Assembly (NCBI RefSeq): GCF_017848315.1
Contig: NZ_JAFKEC010000004.1
Coordinates: 142,123-206,122, forward strand
Source of the DNA: Pseudomonas palmensis
GTDB lineage: Bacteria; Pseudomonadota; Gammaproteobacteria; Pseudomonadales; Pseudomonadaceae
Length of the DNA stretch: 64,000 bases
Reading direction: 5' to 3'
Shown here piece by piece: positions 43,526 to 52,224 of this stretch. Position numbers and translations under genes: made by a program. Each line of letters opens with the position of its first letter. The first letter of the stretch is position 1. The notes below the pieces were generated by a model, which searched no databases, was not told where the DNA came from, and saw nothing but the letters and a program-made list of their open reading frames with translations.

Positions 43526-44413
43526 TCAATGAAGGTCGGCTTCCGGCACGCTCAGGCGCCGGGGCAGGGCGTCGGTATTCCAGTGCTGGGCGGCGTGCGC
43601 GAGTACCTCGCTCGGCGTACCCAGCGCCATGCCCGCCTCGACCGGTTGGCCGAGCGCACGCAAGGCCCGCAACAGCAAGGGTGTGGCCTGGTCCGCTGGC
43701 AACGGTGCCGAGCGATACGACTTGCCCAGCTTGTGCCCGTCGGGCTGAGTGATCAGCGGCACATGCAGGTAGCGCGGCTGCGACAGGCCCAGCAGCTCCT
43801 GCAGGTACAGCTGGCGCGGGGTGTTGTCGAGCAGGTCGGCGCCGCGCACGATATCGGTCACGCCTTGCCAGGCATCGTCCAGCACCACTGCCAGCTGGTA
43901 AGCGTACAGGCCATCGCGGCGCCGGATCACGAAGTCGCCCACCTCGCGTCCCAGGTGCTGCTCGAAGCGGCCCTGCAGACGGTCGGTGAAGTGATAGCTC
44001 AGCTCCGGCACGCGCAGGCGAATGGCCGCGTCCTCCTGGGCGTGGCCCAGGTTGCGGCACAGGCCCGGATAGATACCGTTGTACCCTTCCAGCTGCTTGC
44101 GCGAACAGGTACAGGCGTACGCCAGGCCCTGCTGGAACAGGCGCTGCACCACGGCGGCATAGGCGTCGTGACGCTGGCTCTGGTACACCACTGCGCCGTC
44201 CCAGTGCAGGCCGTAGTTTTCCAGAGTGTGCAGGATGGCGGCCTGGGCGCCGGGGGCTTCGCGCGGCGGGTCGATGTCTTCCATGCGCAGCAGCCATTGC
44301 CCGCCCACCGCGCGTGCGTCCAGCCACGAGGCGAGGGCGGCGACCAGCGAGCCGAAATGCAGAAAACCACTGGGGGTGGGGGCGAAGCGCCCGATGTAGC
44401 GCGGGGTGTTCAT
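43526..44413 (-). CDS. gluQ: Glutamyl-Q tRNA(Asp) synthetase
   Basis: Attaches glutamate to queuosine in the wobble position of tRNA-Asp. The 295 residues resemble the catalytic half of glutamyl-tRNA synthetase: RFAPTPSGFLHFGSL carries the HIGH-like motif and GHKLGKSYRSAP the KMSKS-like loop. The zinc site is CTCSRKQLEGYNG followed by YPGLCRN. There is no anticodon-binding domain, as expected. The ATG at 44413 is preferred; a GTG lies one codon upstream. It follows dksA on the same strand, a conserved pair, but a terminator lies between them. Confidence 0.95.
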   Translation of the reverse strand: MNTPRYIGRFAPTPSGFLHFGSLVAALASWLDARAVGGQWLLRMEDIDPPREAPGAQAAILHTLENYGLHWDGAVVYQSQRHDAYAAVVQRLFQQGLAYACTCSRKQLEGYNGIYPGLCRNLGHAQEDAAIRLRVPELSYHFTDRLQGRFEQHLGREVGDFVIRRRDGLYAYQLAVVLDDAWQGVTDIVRGADLLDNTPRQLYLQELLGLSQPRYLHVPLITQPDGHKLGKSYRSAPLPADQATPLLLRALRALGQPVEAGMALGTPSEVLAHAAQHWNTDALPRRLSVPEADLH

Positions 44414-44439
44414 CACAGGCGGGTAGATCCGACAGCCAT

Positions 44440-44469
44440 AAATGAAACGGGGCGCCTTGAGCGCCCCGT
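44440..44469 (-). terminator. Terminator or attenuator between dksA and gluQ
   Basis: A perfect 9-bp stem ACGGGGCGC/GCGCCCCGT with loop of 5 is followed on the minus strand by TTCATTTA. It would end most dksA transcripts, leaving partial read-through to gluQ. Confidence 0.75.
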
Positions 44470-44479
44470 TCTGTTCAGG

Positions 44480-44926
44480 TCAGGCCTTGCCGACCTGTTT
44501 TTCCTTGATTTCCGCAAGGTTCTTGCAGTCGAAGCACTTGTCGGCGGTAGGGCGGGCCTCCAGGCGGCGCACACCGATTTCAACACCGCAGTCTTCGCAC
44601 CAGCCGTAGTCCTTGTCCTGGATCAGTTGCAGCGTCTTGTCGATCTTCTTGATCAACTTGCGCTCGCGGTCACGATTGCGCAGTTCCAGCGCAAATTCTT
44701 CTTCCTGGCTGGCACGGTCTGCCGGGTCGGCAAAGTTGGCTGCCTCTTCCTTCATGTGGTCTACAGTCCGATCCACTTCCTTCATCAGGTCCTGCTTCCA
44801 CTTGTTCAGGATGGAGACAAAGTGGGCCCGCATGTCATCGCTCATGTACTCCTCACCCTTACCAGCTTCATAGGGGGTGAAGTCGCCAACGGCTTGAACG
44901 GTTTGTTTCTTTTCTTGGGTGGACAT
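44480..44926 (-). CDS. dksA: RNA polymerase-binding transcription factor DksA
   Basis: Works with ppGpp in the stringent response by entering the RNA polymerase secondary channel. The ATG at 44926 gives 148 residues, the family length. The coiled coil carries the tip region ADPADRASQEEEFALELRNR, with the two tip aspartates. The zinc finger is CEDCGVEIGVRRL followed by CFDCKN, giving four cysteines, so it is the zinc-containing form rather than the Cys-poor paralogue found in some pseudomonads. Confidence 0.97.
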   Translation of the reverse strand: MSTQEKKQTVQAVGDFTPYEAGKGEEYMSDDMRAHFVSILNKWKQDLMKEVDRTVDHMKEEAANFADPADRASQEEEFALELRNRDRERKLIKKIDKTLQLIQDKDYGWCEDCGVEIGVRRLEARPTADKCFDCKNLAEIKEKQVGKA

Positions 44927-45136
44927 GAATAGACCGCCTCTCACTCTTCTAATCCATTGCGCAGGCTTCTCCATCTCCGGCGCCCGCCGGCCCTGCGACT
45001 GCGAGCCGCCGAACTTACCAGATCGAATCGGGGCGCGCTACTCCCGGTTGTCTCCCCGGTTGACCACGGCTTTACCCACACGTTCGTTCCCATGCATGGG
45101 TAGAATCATCATTTTAGACCCATTTGAGAGAAGGCC

Positions 45137-46309
45137 ATGGCCCAGCCCTACAGTGCGCGCAGTCGCGCCATCGAACCCTTTCATGTCATGGCGCTGCTGG
45201 CGCGGGCCAACGAACTGCAGGCAGCCGGGCATGACGTGATCCACCTGGAGATCGGCGAGCCGGACTTCACCACTGCCGCGCCCATCGTCGAAGCCGGCCA
45301 GGCTGCCCTGGCCGCAGGCCACACGCGCTACACCGCGGCACGTGGCCTGCCTGCGCTGCGCGAGGCGATTGCCGGGTTCTATGCCCAGCGTTACGGGGTG
45401 AACATCGACCCGCAGCGCATCCTGATCACCCCGGGCGGCTCGGGCGCATTGCTGCTGGCGGCCAGCCTGTTGGTCGACCCAGGCAAGCACTGGCTGCTGG
45501 CCGACCCGGGCTACCCGTGCAACCGGCACTTTCTGCGCCTGGTCGAGGGCGGTGCGCAACTGGTGCCGGTCGGCCCCGAGGCCAACTACCAGCTCAATGC
45601 CGACCTGGTCGAGCGTTACTGGGACAACGAGACCGTCGGTGCACTGGTGGCCTCGCCCGCCAACCCCACCGGCACGGTGCTCGACCGCGAGCAACTGGCC
45701 AGCCTGTCGCAGGCCACCCGTGCGCACAATGGCCACCTGGTGGTCGACGAGATCTACCACGGCCTGACCTACGGCATCGACGCCCCCAGCGTGCTGGAAG
45801 TCGATGACGACGCCTTCGTGCTGAATAGTTTCTCAAAATATTTCGGCATGACCGGCTGGCGCCTCGGCTGGCTGGTAGCGCCGCCTGCAGCGGTCGCCGA
45901 CCTGGAGAAGCTGGCGCAAAACCTCTACATCAGTGCGCCGAGCATGGCCCAACATGCTGCGCTGGCCTGTTTCGAACCGCGCACGCTGGCGATTTTCGAG
46001 GAGCGTCGCGCCGAGTTCGCGCGGCGTCGCGACTTCCTGTTGCCGGCCCTGCGCGAGCTGGGCTTCGGTATCGCGGTGGAACCGCAAGGGGCGTTCTACC
46101 TGTACGCCGATATCAGCGCGTTCGGCGGTGATGCCTTCGCGTTCTGCCAGCACTTCCTCGAAACCGAGCACGTAGCCTTCACCCCGGGCCTGGACTTCGG
46201 TCGTCACCAGGCCGGGCACCATGTGCGGTTTGCCTACACCCAGAGCCTGCCGCGCCTGCAGCAGGCGGTCGAGCGGATCGCCCGCGGTTTGCGGAGTTGG
46301 CAAGGCTGA
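45137..46309 (+). CDS. PLP-dependent aminotransferase (class I/II)
   Basis: A 390-residue fold-type I aminotransferase. Conserved are [16 protein letters not shown], the PLP-phosphate region [19 protein letters not shown], the [10 protein letters not shown] segment with the PLP aspartate, and the Schiff-base lysine K234 in [16 protein letters not shown]. The C-terminal arginine region is [10 protein letters not shown]. Substrate cannot be fixed from sequence; aspartate, aromatic or branched-chain amino acids are possible. The next gene, sfsA, starts within its stop codon (TGATG), so they form an operon. Confidence 0.9.
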   Translation: MAQPYSARSRAIEPFHVMALLARANELQAAGHDVIHLEIGEPDFTTAAPIVEAGQAALAAGHTRYTAARGLPALREAIAGFYAQRYGVNIDPQRILITPGGSGALLLAASLLVDPGKHWLLADPGYPCNRHFLRLVEGGAQLVPVGPEANYQLNADLVERYWDNETVGALVASPANPTGTVLDREQLASLSQATRAHNGHLVVDEIYHGLTYGIDAPSVLEVDDDAFVLNSFSKYFGMTGWRLGWLVAPPAAVADLEKLAQNLYISAPSMAQHAALACFEPRTLAIFEERRAEFARRRDFLLPALRELGFGIAVEPQGAFYLYADISAFGGDAFAFCQHFLETEHVAFTPGLDFGRHQAGHHVRFAYTQSLPRLQQAVERIARGLRSWQG

Positions 46310-47019
46310 TGCGTTTTTTCCCCGAACTTGAGCAGGCGCGCCTGCTGCGTCGCTACAAACGTTTTCTGGCCGACATCGAACTGGCCAACGGCGAACAGAT
46401 GACCATCCACTGCCCCAACACCGGGTCGATGCTCAACTGCATGCTGGAGGGCGGCAAGGTCTGGTTCAGTCGGTCCAGCGACCCCAAGCGCAAATTGCCG
46501 GGCACCTGGGAAATCGCCGAGACCCCGCAAGGCCGGCTGGCCTGTGTGAACACCGGGCGGGCCAATGCCATCGTCGAAGAGGCGCTGCACGCCGGGCGCA
46601 TCACCGAGCTGGCCGGCTTCACGGCGCTCCGGCGGGAGGTGGCCTATGGCGAGGAACGCAGCCGCATCGATTTTCGCCTGGAGTACCCCACAGGGCCGGC
46701 CTATGTCGAGGTCAAGAGCGTGACCCTGGGCTTCGACGGCTCGCGGATAGCGGCGTTTCCCGACGCGGTGACCCAACGTGGCGCCAAGCACCTGCGCGAA
46801 CTGTCGGCACTGGTGCGCCAGGGTGTGCGGGCGGTGCAACTGTATTGCGTGAACCTGAGCGGCATCGATGCGGTGCGCCCGGCCGAGGAAATCGACAGCG
46901 CCTATGCCGCGGCCTTGCGTGCAGCGGCAGCCGAAGGTGTCGAGGTGCTGGCCTACGGCGTGCACCTGGACGGCGAGCAGATCAGCATCGACCGCGCATT
47001 GCCGGTGATGCTCACGTAA
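46309..47019 (+). CDS. sfsA: Sugar fermentation stimulation protein homologue SfsA
   Basis: A 236-residue protein of the SfsA family, described in E. coli as affecting maltose gene expression and binding DNA or nucleic acid non-specifically; the true function is unclear. Seen are [29 protein letters not shown], the nuclease-like core RIDFRLEY and [11 protein letters not shown], and [16 protein letters not shown]. The latter acidic/lysine pattern is reminiscent of PD-(D/E)xK enzymes. The ATG overlaps the aminotransferase stop by 1 nt. The 3' end overlaps the convergent Rieske gene by 8 nt. Confidence 0.95.
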   Translation: MRFFPELEQARLLRRYKRFLADIELANGEQMTIHCPNTGSMLNCMLEGGKVWFSRSSDPKRKLPGTWEIAETPQGRLACVNTGRANAIVEEALHAGRITELAGFTALRREVAYGEERSRIDFRLEYPTGPAYVEVKSVTLGFDGSRIAAFPDAVTQRGAKHLRELSALVRQGVRAVQLYCVNLSGIDAVRPAEEIDSAYAAALRAAAAEGVEVLAYGVHLDGEQISIDRALPVMLT

Positions 47020-47329
47020 TGAGCCAGATGCCCTGGCTGTCTTCCCGGCAGTCCAGGGCCTGCAATGCATCCCCGGTACAGGGGCCGGCCACGCATTCAC
47101 CGGACTCCGGCACGAACAGTGCGCCGTGATGAACGCAGGCGATCAGTTGGGCGCTGGGGTCCAGGAATTGGTCTGCCTCCCAGTTCAGGCCGATGCCACG
47201 ATGAGGGCAGCGGTTGCGGTACAGGTAGACGCGGCCCTGGCGACGTACGCCGAACAGGTCGATGCCTGCGGCCTTGAAGCCACGGCTCTGGCCCTCGCCC
47301 AGATCGGACGGGCGGCAAAGAAGGTGCAT
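47012..47329 (-). CDS. Small Rieske [2Fe-2S] protein
   Basis: A 105-residue, single-domain Rieske protein without signal peptide. The cluster ligands are Cys and His in CPHRGIG and Cys and His in CVHHGALF, with about 20 residues between the pairs. The start at 47329 has a poor SD, so the exact N-terminus is uncertain. A Fur-like box lies 40 bp upstream of its start in the spacer shared with hmuT, so it may be iron-regulated. A role as electron donor is plausible but unproven. Confidence 0.88.
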   Translation of the reverse strand: MHLLCRPSDLGEGQSRGFKAAGIDLFGVRRQGRVYLYRNRCPHRGIGLNWEADQFLDPSAQLIACVHHGALFVPESGECVAGPCTGDALQALDCREDSQGIWLIT

Positions 47330-47368
47330 GGGTAGGTTCACTTGAAGAAACGAGAGTCGGCTTGACGT

Positions 47369-47387
47369 CCAAATGCAAATAATTATC
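47369..47387 (-). promoter_or_regulatory. Fur-like box in the Rieske/hmuT divergent spacer
   Basis: On the minus strand GATAATTATTTGCATTTGG matches 12 of 19 positions of the Fur consensus. TTGACG lies just upstream on the plus strand (47362-47367). A further stem ACCGTT-A-TCC/GGA-C-AACGGT (47446-47469) lies in the hmuT leader. Confidence 0.6.
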
Positions 47388-47495
47388 AAATTGCCCGCAA
47401 TGGCCGTGCCCGGCGTCTTTATACCGCGAGTACGGGCACTGCCCAACCGTTATCCACCTGGACAACGGTCCGCCTTCATCTAAGGAAGCCTTGCT

Positions 47496-48377
47496 ATGCG
47501 CCGACGTGCCAGCCTGATCGCCCTGTGTATCGGGCTTGTTTTCAACTCGGCGGCCCAGGCCGAACCCCTGGCCGCCCGCTGGGTCAGTGCCGGCGGTGCG
47601 CTGAGCGAGTGGGTGGTGGCGCTGGGCGGCGAGTCGCGGCTGGTGGGCGTCGACACCACCAGCCAGCACCCGGCGAGCCTCAAGGCGCTGCCCAGCATCG
47701 GCTACCAGCGTCAGCTGTCGGCCGAAGGGGTGCTCAGCTTGCGCCCGGACCTGCTGGTTGGCACCGAGGAGATGGGCCCGCCAGAGGTGCTCAAGCAGCT
47801 CCGGGGGGCCGGGGTGAAGGTGGAGCTGTTTTCGAGCACGCCCGAGCTGCAGGCCGTGCATGGCAACCTCCGGCAACTGGGCCGCCTGGTGGGCGACGAG
47901 GCACAGGCAGAGCGCCTGTTCGGCGAGTACCGGCAGCAGCTTGACGGGCTGGCGGCACGAATCAAGGCAGTGCAGGGCAGTCAGGCGGCCCCTGGCGTGA
48001 TTCTGCTGGTGGGGCATGGCGGTGCCAAGCCGATGATCGCGGGCAAGGGGACCGCAGGCGACTGGATGATTCGCCAGGCCGGCGGGCGCAACCTGGCCGA
48101 CAATGACGGCTACAAGAACTTCTCGGTCGAGGCGCTGGCGGCGCTGAACCCCCAGGTGCTGGTGTTTGCCGATCGCAGCCTGTCGGGCGAGGCGGCGCTG
48201 CAGGCCCTGCTCAAGGAAAACCCGGCGCTGGCGGCCTCTCGCGCAGCACGGGACAAGCGTCTGGTCGAACTTGACCCGACCTTGCTGGTGGGCGGCCTCG
48301 GGCCGCGTCAGCCGGCCAGCCTGCAAGCGCTGGCGCAAGCCTTCTACCCGGCGGCCAAGGCGCAACTGGCCCCATGA
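47496..48377 (+). CDS. hmuT: Haem ABC transporter substrate-binding protein
   Basis: Periplasmic receptor for haem. The 293 residues start with a Sec signal peptide (MRRRASLIALCIGLVFNSAA, then QAEP). The type III binding-protein fold shows RWVSAGGALSEWVVALGG, DTTSQHPASLKALPSIGYQ and RPDLLVGTEEMGP; the conserved tyrosine in IGYQRQ is a candidate haem ligand in this family. A haem rather than cobalamin or siderophore substrate is inferred from the gene family and the Fur box. It overlaps hmuU by 4 nt. Confidence 0.92.
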   Translation: MRRRASLIALCIGLVFNSAAQAEPLAARWVSAGGALSEWVVALGGESRLVGVDTTSQHPASLKALPSIGYQRQLSAEGVLSLRPDLLVGTEEMGPPEVLKQLRGAGVKVELFSSTPELQAVHGNLRQLGRLVGDEAQAERLFGEYRQQLDGLAARIKAVQGSQAAPGVILLVGHGGAKPMIAGKGTAGDWMIRQAGGRNLADNDGYKNFSVEALAALNPQVLVFADRSLSGEAALQALLKENPALAASRAARDKRLVELDPTLLVGGLGPRQPASLQALAQAFYPAAKAQLAP

Positions 48378-49411
48378 ATCGACTGGTACCACCGCGTGCT
48401 CTGTTCGTCGGCCTGAGCCTGCTGTGCCTGTTGGCGGTGTGGCTGTCATTGGCACTGGGGCCGGTCAGCCTGCCGTTGCTCGACACCCTGCGAGCCGGGC
48501 TGCGCCTGATAGGCGTGCCGATTCAGGCCCAGGGGCTGGAGCAGGCCGAACTGATCCTGGGCCAGATTCGTCTGCCGCGCACCTTGCTCGGGCTGGTGGT
48601 CGGCGCGGTGCTGGCGATTTCCGGGGTGGCGATGCAGGGCCTGTTTCGCAACCCGCTGGCCGACCCCGGCCTGGTCGGGGTGTCCAGCGGTGCTGCACTC
48701 GGGGCGGCGGTGGCGATTGTGGGCGGCAACTGGCTGGGGGGCGTGCCCGAGGTGTTCGCGCCCTATCTGTTGTCGATCTTCGCCTTTCTCGGCGGGCTGG
48801 GCGTGACGGCGCTGGTCTACCGGTTGGGCCGGCGGGACGGTCAGACCAGTGTCGCCACCATGCTGCTGGCGGGCATCGCCCTGACCGCCCTGGCCGCCTC
48901 GGTGGTGGGGCTGTTCACTTATCTTGCCGATGACGCCACGCTGCGTACGCTGACGTTCTGGAACCTGGGCAGTCTCAATGGCGCAAGCTACCCGCGCCTG
49001 TGGCCGCTGTTGCTGGTGGCGGTGGTGGTGACCTGGTGGCTGCCACGCCGGGCCGAGGCGCTCAATGCCCTGCTGCTGGGTGAGTCGGAGGCGCGCCACC
49101 TGGGTATCGAGGTCGAAACACTCAAGCGCGAACTGGTGTTCTGCACCGCGCTGGGCGTGGGGGCGGCGGTAGCGGCGGCGGGGTTGATCGGTTTTGTCGG
49201 GCTGGTGGTGCCGCACATGGTGCGACTGTTGTCCGGCCCCGACCATCGCGTGTTGCTGCCGGCGTCGCTGCTGGCCGGAGCGTCGCTGCTGCTGTTCGCC
49301 GACCTGATCGCGCGGCTGGCACTGGCGCCGGCAGAACTGCCGATTGGCATCGTCACTGCATTTATCGGCGCCCCCTTCTTCCTTTTTCTGCTGCTACGGG
49401 GGCGTGCCTGA
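48374..49411 (+). CDS. hmuU: Haem ABC transporter permease
   Basis: A 345-residue FecCD-family permease with about ten membrane helices, working as a dimer in the inner membrane. Family signatures are [54 protein letters not shown], and the ATPase-coupling region [16 protein letters not shown] followed by [17 protein letters not shown]. It overlaps hmuT by 4 nt and hmuV by 1 nt, indicating tight translational coupling. Confidence 0.94.
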   Translation: MNRLVPPRALFVGLSLLCLLAVWLSLALGPVSLPLLDTLRAGLRLIGVPIQAQGLEQAELILGQIRLPRTLLGLVVGAVLAISGVAMQGLFRNPLADPGLVGVSSGAALGAAVAIVGGNWLGGVPEVFAPYLLSIFAFLGGLGVTALVYRLGRRDGQTSVATMLLAGIALTALAASVVGLFTYLADDATLRTLTFWNLGSLNGASYPRLWPLLLVAVVVTWWLPRRAEALNALLLGESEARHLGIEVETLKRELVFCTALGVGAAVAAAGLIGFVGLVVPHMVRLLSGPDHRVLLPASLLAGASLLLFADLIARLALAPAELPIGIVTAFIGAPFFLFLLLRGRA

Positions 49412-50178
49412 TGCTACGGGTGGAGAACCTGCAGGTGGTGCGCGGGCAGACCCGGGTGCTCGATGGCATCACCCTGGGCATCGAGCCGGGGCAGGTGCTG
49501 GGTGTGCTGGGCCCCAATGGAGCTGGCAAGAGCACCTTGCTCGCAGCGTTGTGCGGCGAATTGCCTGCCCATCATGGCCGTGTGCTGCTGGATGAGCGTG
49601 CTTTGGGCGACTGGAGCGGGAATGAGCGGGCACAACGCCTGGCGGTGTTGCCGCAGACTTCAAGCCTGGGCTTTGCGTTTCGTGTCGAGGAGGTGGTGGC
49701 CATGGGGCGACTGCCCCACCGCACTGGTCAGGTGCGCGACCAGGCAATCGTGGTCGAGGCACTGGAGGCGGCGGATGCCGGGCACCTGGTGGGGCGCAGC
49801 TACCTGGCGCTGTCGGGGGGCGAGCGTCAGCGAGTGCACCTGGCGCGGGTGCTGGCGCAGCTCTGGCCAGGGGGCGACGGCTGCACGCTGTTGCTCGACG
49901 AGCCGACGTCCATGCTCGACCCCTTGCATCAGCACACCACGTTGCAGGCGGTCAGAGCCTTTGCCGACCGTGGTGCGGCGGTACTGGTGATCCTGCATGA
50001 CCTGAACCTGGCGGCGCGCTATTGTGACCGCATCCTGCTGCTCGAGCGTGGCTGCCCGCATGCGCTGGATACCCCTGAACAGGTGCTTCGGCCCGAAGCG
50101 CTGCGCGCCGTGTTCGGCCTTGAAGTACTGGTTCAACCTCACCCCGAGCGGGGGCACCCGCTCATCATCGCCCGCTAG
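49411..50178 (+). CDS. hmuV: Haem ABC transporter ATP-binding protein
   Basis: A 255-residue ABC ATPase. Walker A is GPNGAGKST, the signature motif [18 protein letters not shown], Walker [12 protein letters not shown], and the switch histidine is in [16 protein letters not shown]. It powers import through HmuU. Its stop codon overlaps the ribosome-binding site of the ChaN-like gene. Confidence 0.95.
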   Translation: MLRVENLQVVRGQTRVLDGITLGIEPGQVLGVLGPNGAGKSTLLAALCGELPAHHGRVLLDERALGDWSGNERAQRLAVLPQTSSLGFAFRVEEVVAMGRLPHRTGQVRDQAIVVEALEAADAGHLVGRSYLALSGGERQRVHLARVLAQLWPGGDGCTLLLDEPTSMLDPLHQHTTLQAVRAFADRGAAVLVILHDLNLAARYCDRILLLERGCPHALDTPEQVLRPEALRAVFGLEVLVQPHPERGHPLIIAR

Positions 50179-50188
50179 GAGCTCGCCC

Positions 50189-51088
50189 ATGCCTCGCACG
50201 TTGCTGTTTGGCACCCTGTTGCTGCTGGCGTTGGGACTGAGCGCTTGCCAGTCCGGCGCAACGTTGGCGCCACTGCCGCAGTGGCAAGGCCCGCAGGGGC
50301 GCGAGCATGCCGAGCTGGGGCAGATCCGCGAGTTGAGCACAGGCCGGTTACTGACACCGGAGCAACTGGTCCGGCGCCTGGCTGCGGCACCGCGGGTGCT
50401 GGTGGGGGAGCAGCACGACAACCCCGATCACCATGCCTTGCAGTTGTGGTTGTTACGCGCGCTGGAGCAGCAACGGCCGCAGGGCAGCCTGCTGTTGGAG
50501 ATGCTGGAGCCGGCGCAGCAGGCGCGGGTGGATGCACTCAAGCAGCAGCCCACGCTACCGGTCGACCTGGTGTCGGCGCTGCACTGGCAATCAGGTTGGG
50601 ATTGGGCCCTGTATGGCCCGATCGTGCGCCATGCGCTGGGGCAGCCCTATCCGTTGCTGGCGGCGAACCTTGATCGCGCCGAGGTGCGGGATATCTACCG
50701 CCAGGTACCGAAGTTGGAGGGGCAGCACGCTACGACCGCTGCGGTTACCCAGGCCTTGCTCGACCAGATACGTGAAGGGCATTGCGGGCTGCTGCCTGAA
50801 TCGCAGATGCCGGCCATGCTGGCGGTACAGCAGCAGCGTGACCGGCGAATTGCCCAGCGCCTGATGCAGGCGCCGACGCCGGCCCTGCTGTTGGCGGGGG
50901 CCTATCACGTGCGCAACGACCTGGGCGTGCCCTTGCATCTGCTGGACTTGGGGGTAGAGCAGGGCACCAACGTGCTGATGCTGGCGCAGGTGGGGGAAAA
51001 GGTGGACGCAGGCATGGCCGATTACGTGTGGTTTACCGCTGGCGTGGCCGAGCAGGATTACTGCGCGAGCCTGCGCAAGGGCGGGTGA
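50189..51088 (+). CDS. ChaN-like haem-binding lipoprotein
   Basis: A 299-residue lipoprotein. The ATG at 50189 has AGGAG 8 nt upstream; the signal peptide MPRTLLFGTLLLLALG ends in lipobox LSAC with the lipidated cysteine C20. The ChaN-type domain includes RVLVGEQHDNPDHHALQLWLL, LLLEMLEP and LLAGAYHVRNDLG, with histidines suited to haem or metal binding. The family includes the iron-regulated lipoprotein ChaN of Campylobacter. Placement after hmuTUV supports a role in haem uptake. Confidence 0.9.
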   Translation: MPRTLLFGTLLLLALGLSACQSGATLAPLPQWQGPQGREHAELGQIRELSTGRLLTPEQLVRRLAAAPRVLVGEQHDNPDHHALQLWLLRALEQQRPQGSLLLEMLEPAQQARVDALKQQPTLPVDLVSALHWQSGWDWALYGPIVRHALGQPYPLLAANLDRAEVRDIYRQVPKLEGQHATTAAVTQALLDQIREGHCGLLPESQMPAMLAVQQQRDRRIAQRLMQAPTPALLLAGAYHVRNDLGVPLHLLDLGVEQGTNVLMLAQVGEKVDAGMADYVWFTAGVAEQDYCASLRKGG

Positions 51089-51167
51089 TACAGGCTGTGA
51101 ATGTGTGGTGGCCCTTTTCGTGGGCTTGCCAGTGCATAGGCCATGACAGGCAACTCAAATCCCAGGC

Positions 51168-51196
51168 AAAAAAAAGACCCGGCAAAGTGCCGGGTC
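51168..51196 (-). terminator. Terminator of prrF1
   Basis: An 8-bp stem GACCCGGC/GCCGGGTC with a 5-nt loop is followed on the minus strand by eight T residues. Confidence 0.95.
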
Positions 51197-51282
51197 AATA
51201 ACCGTGATTAGCCTGATGAGGAGATAATCTGAGAGTCCGAACCAAGGTCTTTCAGAATATCCAACCAGTCTCGCGACCAGTT
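51169..51282 (-). ncRNA. prrF1: PrrF iron-responsive small RNA
   Basis: Iron-sparing sRNA that represses mRNAs of iron-rich proteins such as SodB when Fur is inactive. About 114 nt on the minus strand begin near AACTGGTCGCGAGAC and end at a strong terminator. The middle has the highly conserved pairing region CTCAGATTATCTCCTCATC (51216-51234) and then AGGCTAATCACGG, which I recognise from P. aeruginosa PrrF1/2. Only one copy is present here; P. aeruginosa has two in tandem, while P. putida has two separate loci as I recall. A strong Fur box abuts the predicted start. Confidence 0.93.
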
Positions 51283-51284
51283 GT

Positions 51285-51303
51285 GATAATCATAACGATT
51301 CTC
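51285..51303 (-). promoter_or_regulatory. Fur box of prrF1
   Basis: On the minus strand GAGAATCGTTATGATTATC matches at least 13 of 19 positions of the Fur consensus. It ends 2-3 nt before the predicted sRNA start, so bound Fur would block the promoter. Confidence 0.85.
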
Positions 51304-51335
51304 ATTTCGAAGTCAATCCTTTCATTCTGCTTATT

Positions 51336-51608
51336 TCAATTATTTTTGCAGGGCGCCTTGGCATCCAGCTGTTTGTTCAGCGCATCCTTGCGTTCAACGG
51401 GGATGTCGTTCCAGTGCACATCCAGCAGCGCGCCTTCTATCGCGTAGAGCAGCACCTTCGAGGCACGAAAGCCGCGGCTGCGTACCGCGTGGTAGGCGTT
51501 CACCGCGCCCAGCCGACGAAGGTCCGAGAGACTGTGGATGCCCACCGCATGCAGCCACTGCGCCGACGTCTTGCCAAGATTTTTCAGATGCTGAAGTTCA
51601 TCGTTCAT
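51336..51608 (-). CDS. TfoX C-terminal domain protein
   Basis: A 90-residue protein made only of a TfoX C-terminal-like domain: LQHLKNLGKTSAQWLHAVG, IHSLSDLRRLGAVNAYHAVR, and LYAIEGALLDVHWNDIP. The fold is helix-hairpin-helix-like. The N-terminal TfoX domain of the competence regulator is missing, so competence control should not be assumed. AAGGAGG lies 5 nt before the ATG. Its 3' end lies 33 nt from the prrF1 Fur box, with no terminator between, so read-through into prrF1 is possible. Confidence 0.85.
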   Translation of the reverse strand: MNDELQHLKNLGKTSAQWLHAVGIHSLSDLRRLGAVNAYHAVRSRGFRASKVLLYAIEGALLDVHWNDIPVERKDALNKQLDAKAPCKNN

Positions 51609-51775
51609 CAAGCCTCCTTGCGACGGCTGAACGGGTCCTGGAGATTGATTCGTGGGCAGGTCAAGAAGGAGTGTAGCGGCAGTTGGAAAATACGCGGCGT
51701 TTTGCCATGGGCGGTGCACGGCGGGGCCTGCAGCCACCGCCGGCATTGCTAGGCGGTGGCTGTCGGCAGATGCTT

Positions 51776-52120
51776 TCAGCGGGTGCGGTAACGCAGGCGG
51801 GTGCCGAAATTGACCGACATCAGAATCTCGTCGGCACTCAGTTCTGCGGGGAAGTAGGTGCCGGAGATCTGCGCATGGGCCAGGCTGGCACCTTCGAGGC
51901 AGTTCTCGCGCAGGTCCAGCCCACGCAGGTCGGAGGCGCGAAAGTAGGCGCCACTGAAATCGATGCCCTCGGTGTCCAGCTTGCGCAGGTCCAGCCCTCG
52001 AAAGTCACCGTCCTTGAAGTCGACAATGGCGTTCCTGGGCTTCTCACGATTGAATTCCGCGATGTGTTCCTTGTGCACCAGAGCGTATAGCGCGCTGTCG
52101 AGCTGGCGTGGCTGGTTCAT
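51776..52120 (-). CDS. Pentapeptide-repeat protein
   Basis: A 114-residue protein with a central run of about nine A(D/N)LxX-type pentapeptides: FKDGDFRGLDLRKLDTEG, IDFSGAYFRASDLRGLDL and NCLEGASLAHAQISG. These would form a short right-handed beta-helix. The N-terminal ~30 residues are helical and charged. Such proteins sometimes bind gyrase, but nothing here shows that. GGAGG lies about 7 nt before the ATG. It stands alone with 104 nt to the next upstream gene's stop. Confidence 0.85.
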   Translation of the reverse strand: MNQPRQLDSALYALVHKEHIAEFNREKPRNAIVDFKDGDFRGLDLRKLDTEGIDFSGAYFRASDLRGLDLRENCLEGASLAHAQISGTYFPAELSADEILMSVNFGTRLRYRTR

Positions 52121-52224
52121 GAGGGCGCCTCCTTGTGTGGCCTGATGATGGCATTATAGTGCCACTGTGCGGAGGCGCCCGAGATAGAGGCGTGAAGTGT
52201 GGACTGCTTCACGCCCTCGCCGTT

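Noticed and set aside
51336..51608. Competence regulator TfoX
   Set aside because: Only the C-terminal domain is present, in a 90-residue stand-alone protein.
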